In this document: piece by piece, positions 53,453 to 62,569 of the stretch
How the letters are laid out: every line of letters starts with the position of its first letter
Numbering within the stretch: the first letter of the stretch is position 1
DNA from: Dethiobacter sp.
GTDB taxonomy: Bacteria; Bacillota; Dethiobacteria; Dethiobacterales; Dethiobacteraceae
Direction: 5' to 3'
Assembly (NCBI GenBank): GCA_018333635.1
Contig: JAGXTL010000019.1
Location: 1-64,000, forward strand
Length of the DNA: 64,000 nt
Notes under the pieces: generated by a model
The model's input: only the letters and a program-made list of their open reading frames with translations
The model's database searches: none
Told to the model about the DNA's origin: nothing
Translations under genes and position numbers: made by a program

Positions 53453-54106
53453 CTATTTTCCCTCTGTCCATTCTTTAAGAATATAATCAAGAATTTTTCC
53501 TTGGTCGGCTAGGCTCAGTTCACTGAAACTCAGCCCCAGGATCAATTGATCCGCCTCCCCCATTGAAACCCTTACCACCTTGGTTCCTGCCTCTAAAATA
53601 TGGTCGACTTCTTCGAGCGGAATCCAAATTTTTAACTCATCGCCTTTACTAATCGGCAAAGTAGTTAAAACACTCGCACCACTCCGGGAAAGATCCAGCA
53701 AACTAGACTGCTGCCAGCTCTCCTCTCCCGATTGTTTACACAGAGCCACATAAATTAACTTTGCTGTTCTCAGGCGATAATCACTGCGCTTTTCTGTCCT
53801 AAGGAGCGGAGTCTCCTGAACAAGCTGCAAAAGCCGTCCAGGCTCACTGTAATTGATAATTTTAGCGCCAAAAGAGTAGGAGGCATCATCGGGCACAACA
53901 AAAACCACAGTCAGCTGTCCCTGTGGAAGCAGCTTTGACACGTCATTCTCACCGGCCAACAGCTCCAGCAAAATTGTCTCCTTTTGTACTTCTGCAACCT
54001 TTGCCCTGTACTCCGGCCCTGCCTCATCGCAAAGCAACCGAACCTGTTTGCCGACATAAAGTAATTTATGTCTGAGCGCCCCTCCGATTGTAATTGCCAA
54101 GATCAT
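53453..54106 (-). CDS. PilZ-domain protein (YcgR-like, c-di-GMP binding)
   Basis: A 217-residue protein. A YcgR/PilZN-type beta domain fills the first 100 residues. The PilZ domain follows, with the c-di-GMP arginines in RTEKRSDYRLRTAKL and the DxSxxG motif in LDLSRSGASV. This arrangement binds c-di-GMP and commonly acts on motility or envelope functions. Its start overlaps the methyltransferase stop by 4 bp (ATGA). No flagellar genes are in the window. The HD-GYP protein at 56.9 kb could be one of the enzymes setting its signal, which is an inference. Confidence 0.9.
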   Translation of the reverse strand: MILAITIGGALRHKLLYVGKQVRLLCDEAGPEYRAKVAEVQKETILLELLAGENDVSKLLPQGQLTVVFVVPDDASYSFGAKIINYSEPGRLLQLVQETPLLRTEKRSDYRLRTAKLIYVALCKQSGEESWQQSSLLDLSRSGASVLTTLPISKGDELKIWIPLEEVDHILEAGTKVVRVSMGEADQLILGLSFSELSLADQGKILDYILKEWTEGK

Positions 54107-54999
54107 CCCCCCAATCGAGTCAATGCTCCTTTTTCGATATTCCAGAGCAACATTGCTGATGTTGCCCCTTTCACTTCAGTAAACATACCATTTTTATCTG
54201 TGCGCTCCTCTACATAACGGCGGATGGTCTCTTCCGCTACTGCATCCAGATCCATCCGCAAAGCGAGCACATTTTTTATCTCCTCCACCGCGTCCTCCAC
54301 CGCTTGAGTATGTTCCCGCTCCCACCGCGCAAAATGCTGCACAGGCCTATAACCCAAAGCATACAACAAATTGAGAGGAAAAAGAATGTCTAATGAAAGA
54401 CTATAATATGGTTTAGCCTGAAAGCGGTTCCAGATATTTTCCACTGAAGGATGATTCCGCGGACCGGCAAAGCGGCTCAAATATACATGGCGCTTTGCTG
54501 CCGCCATCGACTTCTGCAATGTATCCACATCAGTTACGCCCGGTGTCATAGACGCGAATACCAAATCAAAATAATTATTCCAACCATATTCGGCTAATGA
54601 TAGAGTCACCCAATCTGCTTGTACTGTTGTGATAAGCGCTCTGCAATCCGGCTTTGCCTGCAGTTTTTCCTCCACCATGGCCAACATTTTCTCTGCCGGA
54701 TCCAAGGCCACAACCTGATGTCCCCGCTCCGCAAGAGCCAAAGCAAAATTACCCGGCCCGCATCCCAAATCAAGAATGCGCAGTTGACGGTTTAAGATTC
54801 CATAGGCATCCAGAAAAGCCAGTGTTTCTTCCACCCGTATGTTGCCCGATTCGGTTTCCGCATTATTATTGTAGCTTTTTGCTCTGCGGTTCCAAACATC
54901 GACAGTTTTCTTAGCTCGCGTTCGTGCTTGGTCGAGTGCCAACGCTTCTTCCCAGGCATTCTGCCAAAAACCGGCGTCAAACAGTAAGCTTACTTCCAC
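54103..54999 (-). CDS. Class I SAM-dependent methyltransferase
   Basis: A 298-residue protein. The SAM motif I is LRILDLGCGPGNFALALAER, followed by motif II VVALDPAEKML and motif IV near FDLVFASMTPG. The N-terminal helical part (residues 1-60) and the C-terminal 80 residues are not typical of a known small-molecule family that I can name. It overlaps the PilZ gene by 4 bp. The substrate is unknown. Confidence 0.85.
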   Translation of the reverse strand: MEVSLLFDAGFWQNAWEEALALDQARTRAKKTVDVWNRRAKSYNNNAETESGNIRVEETLAFLDAYGILNRQLRILDLGCGPGNFALALAERGHQVVALDPAEKMLAMVEEKLQAKPDCRALITTVQADWVTLSLAEYGWNNYFDLVFASMTPGVTDVDTLQKSMAAAKRHVYLSRFAGPRNHPSVENIWNRFQAKPYYSLSLDILFPLNLLYALGYRPVQHFARWEREHTQAVEDAVEEIKNVLALRMDLDAVAEETIRRYVEERTDKNGMFTEVKGATSAMLLWNIEKGALTRLGG

Positions 55000-55097
55000 C
55001 TTTATCCACCTCTTAAAAATACTTCTGCACAGCTTCGCATTTTTCCTCCAGTTTTTCCTGGATTAAAAGCAAACTTTTCTTTACTCATGAACCCACC

Positions 55098-55368
55098 TAC
55101 CACCCCGGTGCTACGCACCACCCCTCCAAGGGAGGGGAATTTTGGTCGCAGTGACAACCGCAGCCTCTCGTTACGCCCCTGAGGGATCTGTAGACTAGAG
55201 CCTTGCCCAGAATGCGGAAGCGAGCGTTTCTCGTAAATACCACCCCGGTGCTACGCACCACCCCTCCAAGGGAGGGGAATTTTGGTCGCAGTGACAACCG
55301 TAGCCTCTCATTACACCCCTGAGGGATCTGTAGACTAGAGCCTTGCCCAGAATGCGGAAGCGAGCGTT
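55098..55368. repeat. 131-bp tandem duplication (GGGGTGG repeat plus partial MITE left end)
   Basis: Unit 1 spans 55098-55228 and unit 2 spans 55238-55368; they are nearly identical. Each starts taccaccccggtgctacgca, contains cccctccaagggagggg, and ends aagcgagcgtt, which is the left end of the MITE-like element. The 55000-55785 gap holds no gene. Confidence 0.85.
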
Positions 55369-55523
55369 AAGTGTCAGCAGCGTTAAACGAACCGGCATTC
55401 GCTGCGTTAAAACATGCCAACGGTTCACATGCAATCTGCCCGGAGGTTTTGGCATGTTAGCAAGAATGACGGTTCGTAGCTGCGAAAACGTGCGAGCAAA
55501 GCAACTGGGCAAGGCTGCATCTT
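55341..55523. repeat. MITE-like long-inverted-repeat element, copy C
   Basis: It starts ccttgcccagaatgcggaag and ends caactgggcaaggctgcatc, an end-to-end inverted repeat. The inner arms are acatgccaa and ttggcatgt, as in copies A and B. Unlike A and B the inner arm has an insertion (cagcagcgttaaacgaac). Confidence 0.8.
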
Positions 55524-55541
55524 ACAAAAAGAAAGCATACC

Positions 55542-55660
55542 TACCACCCCGGTGCTACGCACCACCCCTCCAAGGGAGGGGAATTTTGGTCGCAGTGATA
55601 ACCGCAGCCTTATCTGTTGTGAAGATGTGTGAACAAAGCAACTGGGCAATGCTGCATTAT
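55542..55660. repeat. Third GGGGTGG repeat unit with a truncated MITE right end
   Basis: 55542-55610 matches units 1 and 2. It is followed at 55615-55655 by tgtgaacaaagcaactgggc, a fragment of the right end of the element. Confidence 0.7.
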
Positions 55661-55785
55661 CATAAAAGAAAACCGCAAAAAAAGAGATGCCTCAATATAA
55701 CTTTGAGACACCATCTAGCTTGTTATCCTAACTCTTTTCATTTATGAGAAGCGACCTGAGTCAGGCAGCTCTTTTTCTGTTTTTA

Positions 55786-56643
55786 TTAAAGGAAGAATAC
55801 GTGATTACCAATGACGACCGAAACCTGCTGCTGACGAACCCATTGGTTTGAGGTTTTGGCCGGATTAAAGAAGCCGGTGGCGCCAAGGGAAGGGTCTCTG
55901 CCGTTAATAGCCTCCTGAACTGCTCTGCGGGCACTATCGTTTGCCGGCAGGTTAATGCGTCCGTCAAGCACCGGGCTATACTGATAGAAACCGCTTACTA
56001 CCTGAAAAATTACTGCCGATAAAGTATTTGGAAAGAGTGGACTATCCACACGGTTTAAGACGCTGGCGGCGACTGCTACCTGTCCCTCAAAAGATTCTCC
56101 GGCTGCTTCTGCATGAACCAAGCGGGCAAAGAGATCGAGTTCCGCTGCAGAAAAATTCCTGCCTGCTCGGGAAGCTAACGGCTCCGCTGTCAGTGTCGCA
56201 TCGCCTGCTCCTGCAGGAATCACCAACCGCTGCCCCACAATTATAATACTCGCATTAGCTATGCTGTTTTCAGCGGCAATTGCTGCCACAGTAGTATTAT
56301 AATTTAACGCAATCCTCCAGAGAGTTTCACCGGCCCGCACAGTATGTACGGGTTGCCGAGCATCCGCTTGAATTGTAACCGGCGTTGCCGACTCGGAAGC
56401 AGACTGCCCCGGAATAACAAGATGCTGTCCCACTAAAATACGGCTCTTATTGGAAATCTGATTAGCCAGCGCTAAACTGGCCAAAGTAATCCCGTACCTC
56501 CGGGAGATTTGCCATAAGGTCTCCCCCCTCTGCACAACATGCGTTGCAGCAAAAGCTTGTCCTGCCAACAGGAATACTAAAACAACAGTCAGTATAAAGA
56601 TTACGTTCTTCTTCAAACAATACACCCCTTTTTCTTTCCTCAT
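55786..56643 (-). CDS. LysM-domain cell-wall hydrolase (SleB/CwlJ type)
   Basis: A 285-residue secreted protein. The signal peptide covers about residues 12-33 (KNVIFILTVVLVFLLAGQAF). Two LysM domains follow near 35-78 and 98-141, each with RGETLW/AGETLW then LANQIS/AAENSI and QHLVIP/QRLVIP. The C-terminal Hydrolase_2 domain runs from about 170, with LVHAEAAGESFEGQVAVAAS, which holds the catalytic Glu, and ATGFFNPAKTSNQWV. It is a lytic enzyme of peptidoglycan, known in spore cortex hydrolysis. Its SigA-type promoter at 56671-56699 suggests vegetative rather than forespore expression. Confidence 0.9.
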   Translation of the reverse strand: MRKEKGVYCLKKNVIFILTVVLVFLLAGQAFAATHVVQRGETLWQISRRYGITLASLALANQISNKSRILVGQHLVIPGQSASESATPVTIQADARQPVHTVRAGETLWRIALNYNTTVAAIAAENSIANASIIIVGQRLVIPAGAGDATLTAEPLASRAGRNFSAAELDLFARLVHAEAAGESFEGQVAVAASVLNRVDSPLFPNTLSAVIFQVVSGFYQYSPVLDGRINLPANDSARRAVQEAINGRDPSLGATGFFNPAKTSNQWVRQQQVSVVIGNHVFFL

Positions 56644-56670
56644 ATTGTGATGTTATGTTAACTACCTCTA

Positions 56671-56699
56671 ATTATAGCCAGAGAAAGTTTTATCTGCAA
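56671..56699 (-). promoter_or_regulatory. SigA-type promoter of the LysM hydrolase gene
   Basis: Minus strand: TTGCAG at 56694-56699, a 17-nt spacer, TATAAT at 56671-56676. Confidence 0.75.
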
Positions 56700-56802
56700 A
56701 CCGGCAGGCACCCCCCCTCACTACAACTGTTAAAAAAGTTTAACATTATGTTAAATTCACTTCATATTTCATACTATTTAGAGGAGATGGGAAATTGTGC
56801 TG

Positions 56803-56840
56803 AAAAAACGGCGGGAATTGGCTTCTGCCAATTCCCGCCG
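56803..56840 (-). terminator. Intrinsic terminator after the HD-GYP gene
   Basis: A perfect 14-bp stem cggcgggaattggc / gccaattcccgccg with a TTCT loop at 56823-56826. On the minus strand six T follow. Confidence 0.92.
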
Positions 56841-56852
56841 CAAAGATTTTTC

Positions 56853-58352
56853 TTATTCAGAAGTTTCATCATATATTTCTTTGAATCTATTGCTCTCACT
56901 TTTAAATGCTCTTAATATCCGCGGGTCGAAGTGCTGGGGCATGGTTCTGCCGTCCCCAACCGTAATAATCCGGCAGGCATCGTCATGGTCTAATGCCGAC
57001 TTATACGGACGAGGACTACGCAAAGCATCATACTGATCAAGAACGTTAACAATCCGTCCCTCCAGAGGAATTTGTTCGCCCTTCAATCCGAAGGGATAAC
57101 CGCTGCCATCCCAGCGCTCATGGTGGGTTAAAGCAATTTTTCTGCTCATGGAGAGCCGTGAGGATTCGCCAATAATTTTTGCCCCAAAAATAGGGTGTTT
57201 TTTGACAAGACTAAATTCCTCAGCAGTTAAGACACCTGGCTTTTGCAAAATATCCGGGTGAATGTGCACCTTTCCCACATCATGCATCTGCGCGGAATAC
57301 TCTATAATTCTGCAAAATTTTTCCGGCAATTGTAATGCCTCGGCCATAACTCTGCTGTATTTATTTAAGCGGGACAAATGGGCGCCGGTATCAGTGTCAT
57401 ATGCTTCCGCCGTTCTGGCAAGGATGCCTGTCAGATAAAGAAACGCCCCTTCCACTTCAGCCATCTGCCGAGCCACCGAATTTATCAGGTTGGCTTCCAC
57501 AACCATGTGACGCAAAACATTTAGCTCCATCTCAGACACTGAGCCGCTGTAATCCCAGGAGGATACAATAAACTTTCCACTCTTAACAATAATTAAATCT
57601 TTCAGCGCAATTCCAGCTTGCCGCAGGGATTTGTACCCTCCCCATTTGAGAGTGTCCAGTTCTGCCGCAGTCCAGTAACTGACCCCTTGACCAGCTAACC
57701 GGCTCAAAAAATTACGCACATCCTTATCTTGAATTTTTTGCTGACGCTGCCCGTTTCTGATGATTAAAACATGCTGATCCAGCATATCAAAATATAAAAT
57801 TCCCCTTGGAATTACGGAAGCATTGCAAACAGGAGTTAAAATTTTTGCCGAAAGAATTTCCATCATTTCTCCGCTTCCCACAGTCGCGGAATCCAAATTC
57901 TTTATTGCCTGCTCAGCTGAATAGGTTAACTGTACCAATTGTTCTGTGGCAGAACGAAAACGATCTGACACAGCTTTGGCTTTCAGCAAGGCCTGCACTT
58001 GAGCCAGCACCTCTTTGCCGGAGAAAGGCTTATTGATAAAATCGGCGGCACCGGCTTCAATCCCTTTGATCCTTTCCTCTTTATCTTGTAACGCGGAAAT
58101 AAAAATCACCGGAATATTCTCTGTCTTTGCAGAAGATTTTATAGCCTGGCACAACTGGTAGCCGTCCATCGCCGGCATCATCACATCAAGCAGAGCAAGA
58201 TCAATTTCGGTTTGCGCCAGTATTTCCAAAGCTCCCTGGCCGCTCTGCGTCGTAATCACTTTGTAGCCGCGGGGCTCTAGGTGGGCCTGCAATAATAATA
58301 GATTTCTCTCCTCATCATCTACAACTAAAATAGATTTTCCTTTTACCTGCAT
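56853..58352 (-). CDS. Response regulator with HD-GYP domain (c-di-GMP phosphodiesterase type)
   Basis: A 499-residue protein. An N-terminal receiver has [12 protein letters not shown]57-like phospho-acceptor in [16 protein letters not shown] and the lysine in NKPFSG. A middle region (about 140-300) of unknown fold follows. The HD-GYP domain has the HD pair in [16 protein letters not shown] and the [16 protein letters not shown] signature. Such domains hydrolyse c-di-GMP. It lies 30 bp downstream of the large sensor kinase on the same strand, which should be its partner, and ends in a strong terminator. Confidence 0.9.
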   Translation of the reverse strand: MQVKGKSILVVDDEERNLLLLQAHLEPRGYKVITTQSGQGALEILAQTEIDLALLDVMMPAMDGYQLCQAIKSSAKTENIPVIFISALQDKEERIKGIEAGAADFINKPFSGKEVLAQVQALLKAKAVSDRFRSATEQLVQLTYSAEQAIKNLDSATVGSGEMMEILSAKILTPVCNASVIPRGILYFDMLDQHVLIIRNGQRQQKIQDKDVRNFLSRLAGQGVSYWTAAELDTLKWGGYKSLRQAGIALKDLIIVKSGKFIVSSWDYSGSVSEMELNVLRHMVVEANLINSVARQMAEVEGAFLYLTGILARTAEAYDTDTGAHLSRLNKYSRVMAEALQLPEKFCRIIEYSAQMHDVGKVHIHPDILQKPGVLTAEEFSLVKKHPIFGAKIIGESSRLSMSRKIALTHHERWDGSGYPFGLKGEQIPLEGRIVNVLDQYDALRSPRPYKSALDHDDACRIITVGDGRTMPQHFDPRILRAFKSESNRFKEIYDETSE

Positions 58353-58382
58353 AGTTCCACCCCCAAACAGGTTAATCGCCAG

Positions 58383-61076
58383 TTAATTAGCCTCTTGATT
58401 TTCTAACTCCCAGATGCTGACCTGCCCAACAGGAATAGTAAAATAGAAGGTAGTTCCTTCACCTTCTTTGCTCTCCAACCAAATGTTTCCTCTGTGCAGC
58501 TCTACCAAATACTTAGAGAGCGCCAAACCAAGACCGGCTCCCTGTTGTTGCCTCCCTTGCGCCGATGCCAACTGTGTAAATTCTTTAAACAAACTTTCCC
58601 TGTCGGCGAGAGGAATGCCGATGCCTGTATCGGCAATTGAAACTTGTAAGTATTCGCCTTGCAGCGGTATTTTGCCGCCGGAATCGTTCCTTTTCTCCAA
58701 AGCAAGCGTAACCTGACCTCCGGATGGTGTAAATTTAAGCGCATTTGTCAGCAGATTAATCAATATTTGTTTAAACTTGAGGGGATCGGCCAGAATACAG
58801 CGCGGCAATGACTCAGCAAAGCTCATTTTAATGGCAATTCGCTTTTTTTCCGCAGCTTCACCTACAATGCTCAGCGTTTGCCTGACGGCAGCGTCCGGCT
58901 CGAGCAATTCCAGTTCAAGCTCCATTTTGCCAGCCTCAATTTTGGCCAAATCCAAGATACTGTTGCTTAAAGCCAACAAGTGATGACCGCTGGCAGCAAC
59001 ATTTTCAACGTACTCCTTTTGTTTTGCTGTTAACGGGTCGGTCAGGGAATCAAGCAGCACTTCAGAAAAGCCGATAATAGAACTGAGAGGTGTGCGCAGT
59101 TCGTGACTAATCCTGGCAAGAAAACGGCCTTTAGCCTGATTGGCTTCCTCAAGATGTGAAAGAAGAAAGTGGAGCTCGCTTTGTTGGGCATGAAGTTCTT
59201 CTTTCTGCAGTTGCAACTCCTCGGATTGCTGCTGCAATTCTTCATTTTGTTGCATTAATTGCTGTTCTGCTTCTTTTAGCCTGCTAACATCTCTGGCAAC
59301 ACCAACTAAACCTACTACCTCACCTTGTTCATTGAAAACAGGAGTTTTTACGGTCATAGCCAGCAGCCGGCGTCCGTTTGCCCCGGTAACAGTCTGATCG
59401 TTGACAACAATCATTTTTCTTTCTTTAATTACAGTTTGATCATCCTCCTTATCCCGGCTCGCCTCCCAGGCAGGGAAAAGAACGGCATCTGTCAGTCCCA
59501 AAATATCATCCTGAGACTTATCCAGAAAATCAGTATAAGCTTTGTTTACCATTAGATACGTTCCGGCAGCGTCCTTATAAAAGATCAAGTCAAGGACGGT
59601 ATCCATCATTATTTGTCTTAAACTGCGCTGTTCTTCCAGCAGCGCTCTTGTCTTTTGCGCGGCAAGTACATCTGCAACCTTATCTAAAGCATTCTCTAAG
59701 GAACGCAACATGTCCTCCGGCAGAGCCTGCTGATAAGCCAGTTCTATCACACCAAGCTCCATACCGTTTTTAAAGAGCGGGATAGCGACTATTTCCCAAG
59801 GTGAAAATTCTCCGAAACCGGAAACCAACTTTTGCCTGGCGGTGCCTTCCGGCTGCTGCGAGCGAACAGTGGTCTTTTCAGCCAGCGCTACTCCGGGAAT
59901 CCCTTCAGTAAGTTGAAAGACCGGTGGCTCACCTTTCACCGCCTTCTTCGCAAAGGGGCGCAGCGCGCCATCGGCGTAAAGATATAAAATTCCCCCCCAG
60001 GCTCCGCTGATATCTGTCAATAAAGCTAATAGCTTTGTCGCAAACATTTCTTGGTTGCTAAACGGTTGGTTCAAAAACAGCAGAACTTCACGAAATCCTT
60101 CTTCAAGAGTCGTTTTCCGTTTTAAGCGCCCGTTTAAAGCACGCTCTTTCTCTATCATGACAGATTGACGATAAATAATCAGAATGATAAATGCCAGGAT
60201 TAACGCGCCGGCGATGAGTAAGATATAGAGCATCCTATCTACGGGAGCAAAAGCAGTCCTTGTCGGCTCCTGGGCAATCAACCCCAATTGCCCTCCTCCG
60301 CTTCCCATCCAGGAAGACAACCTTTCTTCATTGTTTATGGGATCAAGGAAAATGCCGCTTCCTGATCCGGCTCTGTCCAGCAAAAATTGCTGGACAGCCG
60401 GATCCCTCCGATAACTAATAATGCCGTCAATATCTAAGTGCGGATGAAAAACAAGATTTCCATGCTTGTCCACCGCATAAATATAGCCGTTTCCTAACGG
60501 AAAATGTAAGGGTGCAAACAAATCTGCCAGCACTAATTGAATCACAACCACACCCAGAACGTTATTGCCTTCTTTAATCGGGACGGCAAGTGAAACAACA
60601 TATCTTTTCGGTTCGGCAGCCCGCAAAAAAATCTCAGAGAGATAAGGCTGCCAATCCCTCGATACGCCCCTGTACCAGTCACGCTGAGAAAAATCGGCTC
60701 CTGCAAGCAATGGTTCTTCCGGATAGTCGGCTACCAGTATCGCCTCCGGCGTCGTGACGGAAACCCGATTAATTATTTGCCTATTTTTGACAAAAGGCCG
60801 TAGCCTCTCGCGCAGCAAGACCGCGTCGCCTGCTGCGACAGCAGAAAGCAGGGCCGGTTCTGAAAAGGTATTCTGAGTGTATGTAATCAGCTCATCAATA
60901 GTGCGGTCAAGCTCTCCCGACACTGAAGAAAGCAAAGTTAAATTAGCCGAAATAATCCTTTCGCGTATCGCTCCGGCAAACAAGTAATAAATTCCCAAAC
61001 AAAAGGAAGCAAAAATCAGCAAAAACGGCAAAAACAGAGCAAAAAAAGTCCTTAGCAAAGCAGACCTTCTCTCCAA
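58383..61076 (-). CDS. Large membrane sensor histidine kinase (Cache-GAF-PAS-HisKA-HATPase)
   Basis: An 897-residue kinase. One membrane helix lies at residues 9-35, an extracellular Cache-type sensor domain fills about 36-285, and a second helix lies near 286-306. GAF and PAS domains follow (about 330-480 and 490-610), then a Gln/Glu-rich coiled coil (QLMQQNEELQQQSEELQLQK). The HisKA H-box is LARISHELRTPLSSI. The HATPase boxes are LLTNALKFTPSGG, ADTGIGIPLADRES and GAGLGLALSKYLVELHRG. It pairs with the HD-GYP response regulator. The ligand of the Cache domain is unknown. Confidence 0.92.
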   Translation of the reverse strand: MERRSALLRTFFALFLPFLLIFASFCLGIYYLFAGAIRERIISANLTLLSSVSGELDRTIDELITYTQNTFSEPALLSAVAAGDAVLLRERLRPFVKNRQIINRVSVTTPEAILVADYPEEPLLAGADFSQRDWYRGVSRDWQPYLSEIFLRAAEPKRYVVSLAVPIKEGNNVLGVVVIQLVLADLFAPLHFPLGNGYIYAVDKHGNLVFHPHLDIDGIISYRRDPAVQQFLLDRAGSGSGIFLDPINNEERLSSWMGSGGGQLGLIAQEPTRTAFAPVDRMLYILLIAGALILAFIILIIYRQSVMIEKERALNGRLKRKTTLEEGFREVLLFLNQPFSNQEMFATKLLALLTDISGAWGGILYLYADGALRPFAKKAVKGEPPVFQLTEGIPGVALAEKTTVRSQQPEGTARQKLVSGFGEFSPWEIVAIPLFKNGMELGVIELAYQQALPEDMLRSLENALDKVADVLAAQKTRALLEEQRSLRQIMMDTVLDLIFYKDAAGTYLMVNKAYTDFLDKSQDDILGLTDAVLFPAWEASRDKEDDQTVIKERKMIVVNDQTVTGANGRRLLAMTVKTPVFNEQGEVVGLVGVARDVSRLKEAEQQLMQQNEELQQQSEELQLQKEELHAQQSELHFLLSHLEEANQAKGRFLARISHELRTPLSSIIGFSEVLLDSLTDPLTAKQKEYVENVAASGHHLLALSNSILDLAKIEAGKMELELELLEPDAAVRQTLSIVGEAAEKKRIAIKMSFAESLPRCILADPLKFKQILINLLTNALKFTPSGGQVTLALEKRNDSGGKIPLQGEYLQVSIADTGIGIPLADRESLFKEFTQLASAQGRQQQGAGLGLALSKYLVELHRGNIWLESKEGEGTTFYFTIPVGQVSIWELENQEAN

Positions 61077-61220
61077 TTAAATCAACTCCAAAGATAAAGT
61101 AGCCAGCTTTAGCCAATTATGTTAAATTTAAACTACATACCGGTACTTGATTTCGACAAAAATGACGAAAGTCCTTTTTTTAGCCTCCTGCATCGCAATC
61201 AGAAAAAAAGAGGTGTTTCT

Positions 61221-62138
61221 TTGCGAAAATATCGTATTATGCTGTTACTTAGTTTTTGGCTTTTGCTGCTTGAATTTGGAGATTTCGCCGTGGTGCAGAC
61301 AAAGTCAGCTGCAGAAATGAGTTCTGCGCAACAAAAAGAAATCCAGGCGATTATTCAAGGAGTAACCTTGCCGCCAAATACTACGCTGCTTGTTAGTATT
61401 CACGACTTTGAGACAGAGAAAAACTTTTCTTACAACGGTACACAGCGGCTGCATCCCGCCAGCGTAATTAAAACATTTTATATGCTGGCGTATCTTGAAG
61501 AAGTGAAAAAAGGCACAAGAAGCTTGTCGGATGTCCATATCCTGACAAATGATGATAAATATGGCAGCCCCGGCTCAAGAATAGGGGGCTCCGGCAGATT
61601 GCAGCAAGCAAAACCGGGGACGTCGTATACTTGGGGAGAACTGCTTGAGCTGATGATTAGTATCAGCGACAATGTGGCTACAAACCTGTTTATTGCCGAC
61701 TTAGGAAAAGGGCATCTAAATCAGCAAGCTAAGCGTTACGGACTGCTGGATACCAACATTGTCCGGAAAATTTACCAGAGAATACCGGGAAACACACATA
61801 GCACAGCAAACGACATGAATCAAGTATTAATCGCACTCTATTCGCAGGAGTTTACTGCTGACGAGGGATACCTGCTCGCCATTGAGTTAATGAAAAAATC
61901 CACCAACAAGAGCCGTATCGGTAAATATCCGCCCGAGGACACCATCGTTGCCAACAAAGCCGGCACCCTAAGCTCTGTCGTGGGAGATTCGGCTTTAGTA
62001 TTTTTCCCCAACAGAAAGCCCATCGCTCTCACAATTTTCGTTGTGGGCAACGATGGCGCCGGCGTATCACGTTCTGCAGGCGATGAAACAATCGCCAAAC
62101 TGGCAAAAGAAATTATGCGCTACTTTTTGGACAAATAG
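61221..62138 (+). CDS. Beta-lactamase-fold serine hydrolase (class A-like)
   Basis: About 305 residues with an N-terminal signal-like hydrophobic stretch (MLLLSFWLLLLEFGDFAVV). The serine motif SxxK is ASVIK in HPASVIKTFYML, the SDN loop is SISDNVATNL, and the third motif reads NKAGTL where class A beta-lactamases have KTG. This fits class A beta-lactamase-related enzymes, but the changed third motif and the unknown host leave hydrolysis of beta-lactams unproved. I favour the TTG start at 61221 after AGAGGTG; the frame is open from ATG 61119, which has no ribosome binding site. It is divergent from the sensor kinase. Confidence 0.8.
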   Translation: MRKYRIMLLLSFWLLLLEFGDFAVVQTKSAAEMSSAQQKEIQAIIQGVTLPPNTTLLVSIHDFETEKNFSYNGTQRLHPASVIKTFYMLAYLEEVKKGTRSLSDVHILTNDDKYGSPGSRIGGSGRLQQAKPGTSYTWGELLELMISISDNVATNLFIADLGKGHLNQQAKRYGLLDTNIVRKIYQRIPGNTHSTANDMNQVLIALYSQEFTADEGYLLAIELMKKSTNKSRIGKYPPEDTIVANKAGTLSSVVGDSALVFFPNRKPIALTIFVVGNDGAGVSRSAGDETIAKLAKEIMRYFLDK

Positions 62139-62152
62139 TCAAAAATCCGTGC

Positions 62153-62569
62153 CTAGTCTTCGGTTCTGCAAAGCAGTTTACTCAAAACTGTTCTTACTTT
62201 GCTTTCAATCAGAGCGCGTACCTGCCGAAACTCAGCCGGAGCAAGTTCTTTAGGGTCTGGAATGCTCCAGTCTTCCCGCCATTTGCCACGCACCGTCGGA
62301 CATGCATCGCCGCAACCCATTGTCGCCACAAAGTCGTATTCCACATCCGGAATTTCGGCAAGCGATTTAGAAAAATGTTTGCTCATGTCATATCCCAGCT
62401 CGAGCATCATTTCCACAGCCTGCGGATTAACCTTTCCCCCCGGGCGCGAGCCGGCACTGTAAGCTTCCACTTCTACTCCCCCGTGAAGACGCGCAAACGC
62501 TTCAGCCATCTGGCTGCGGTTCGAGTTCTCTACACAAACAAACAAGAGACGTTTTACCGTGCTATTCAT
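62153..62569 (-). CDS. arsC: Arsenate reductase ArsC (low-molecular-weight phosphatase fold)
   Basis: A 138-residue protein of the thioredoxin-linked ArsC family. The P-loop is LLFVCVENSNRSQMAEAFAR, with the CX5R nucleophile Cys 12 and Arg 18. The redox cysteines are in TMGCGDACP, with spacing as in B. subtilis ArsC (82 and 89) close but not identical. It ends in WSIPDPKELAPAEF. It reduces arsenate to arsenite. It overlaps the start of the aquaporin-like gene's stop by 8 bp, so it is the second gene of the pair. No arsB, acr3 or arsR is visible. Confidence 0.88.
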   Translation of the reverse strand: MNSTVKRLLFVCVENSNRSQMAEAFARLHGGVEVEAYSAGSRPGGKVNPQAVEMMLELGYDMSKHFSKSLAEIPDVEYDFVATMGCGDACPTVRGKWREDWSIPDPKELAPAEFRQVRALIESKVRTVLSKLLCRTED

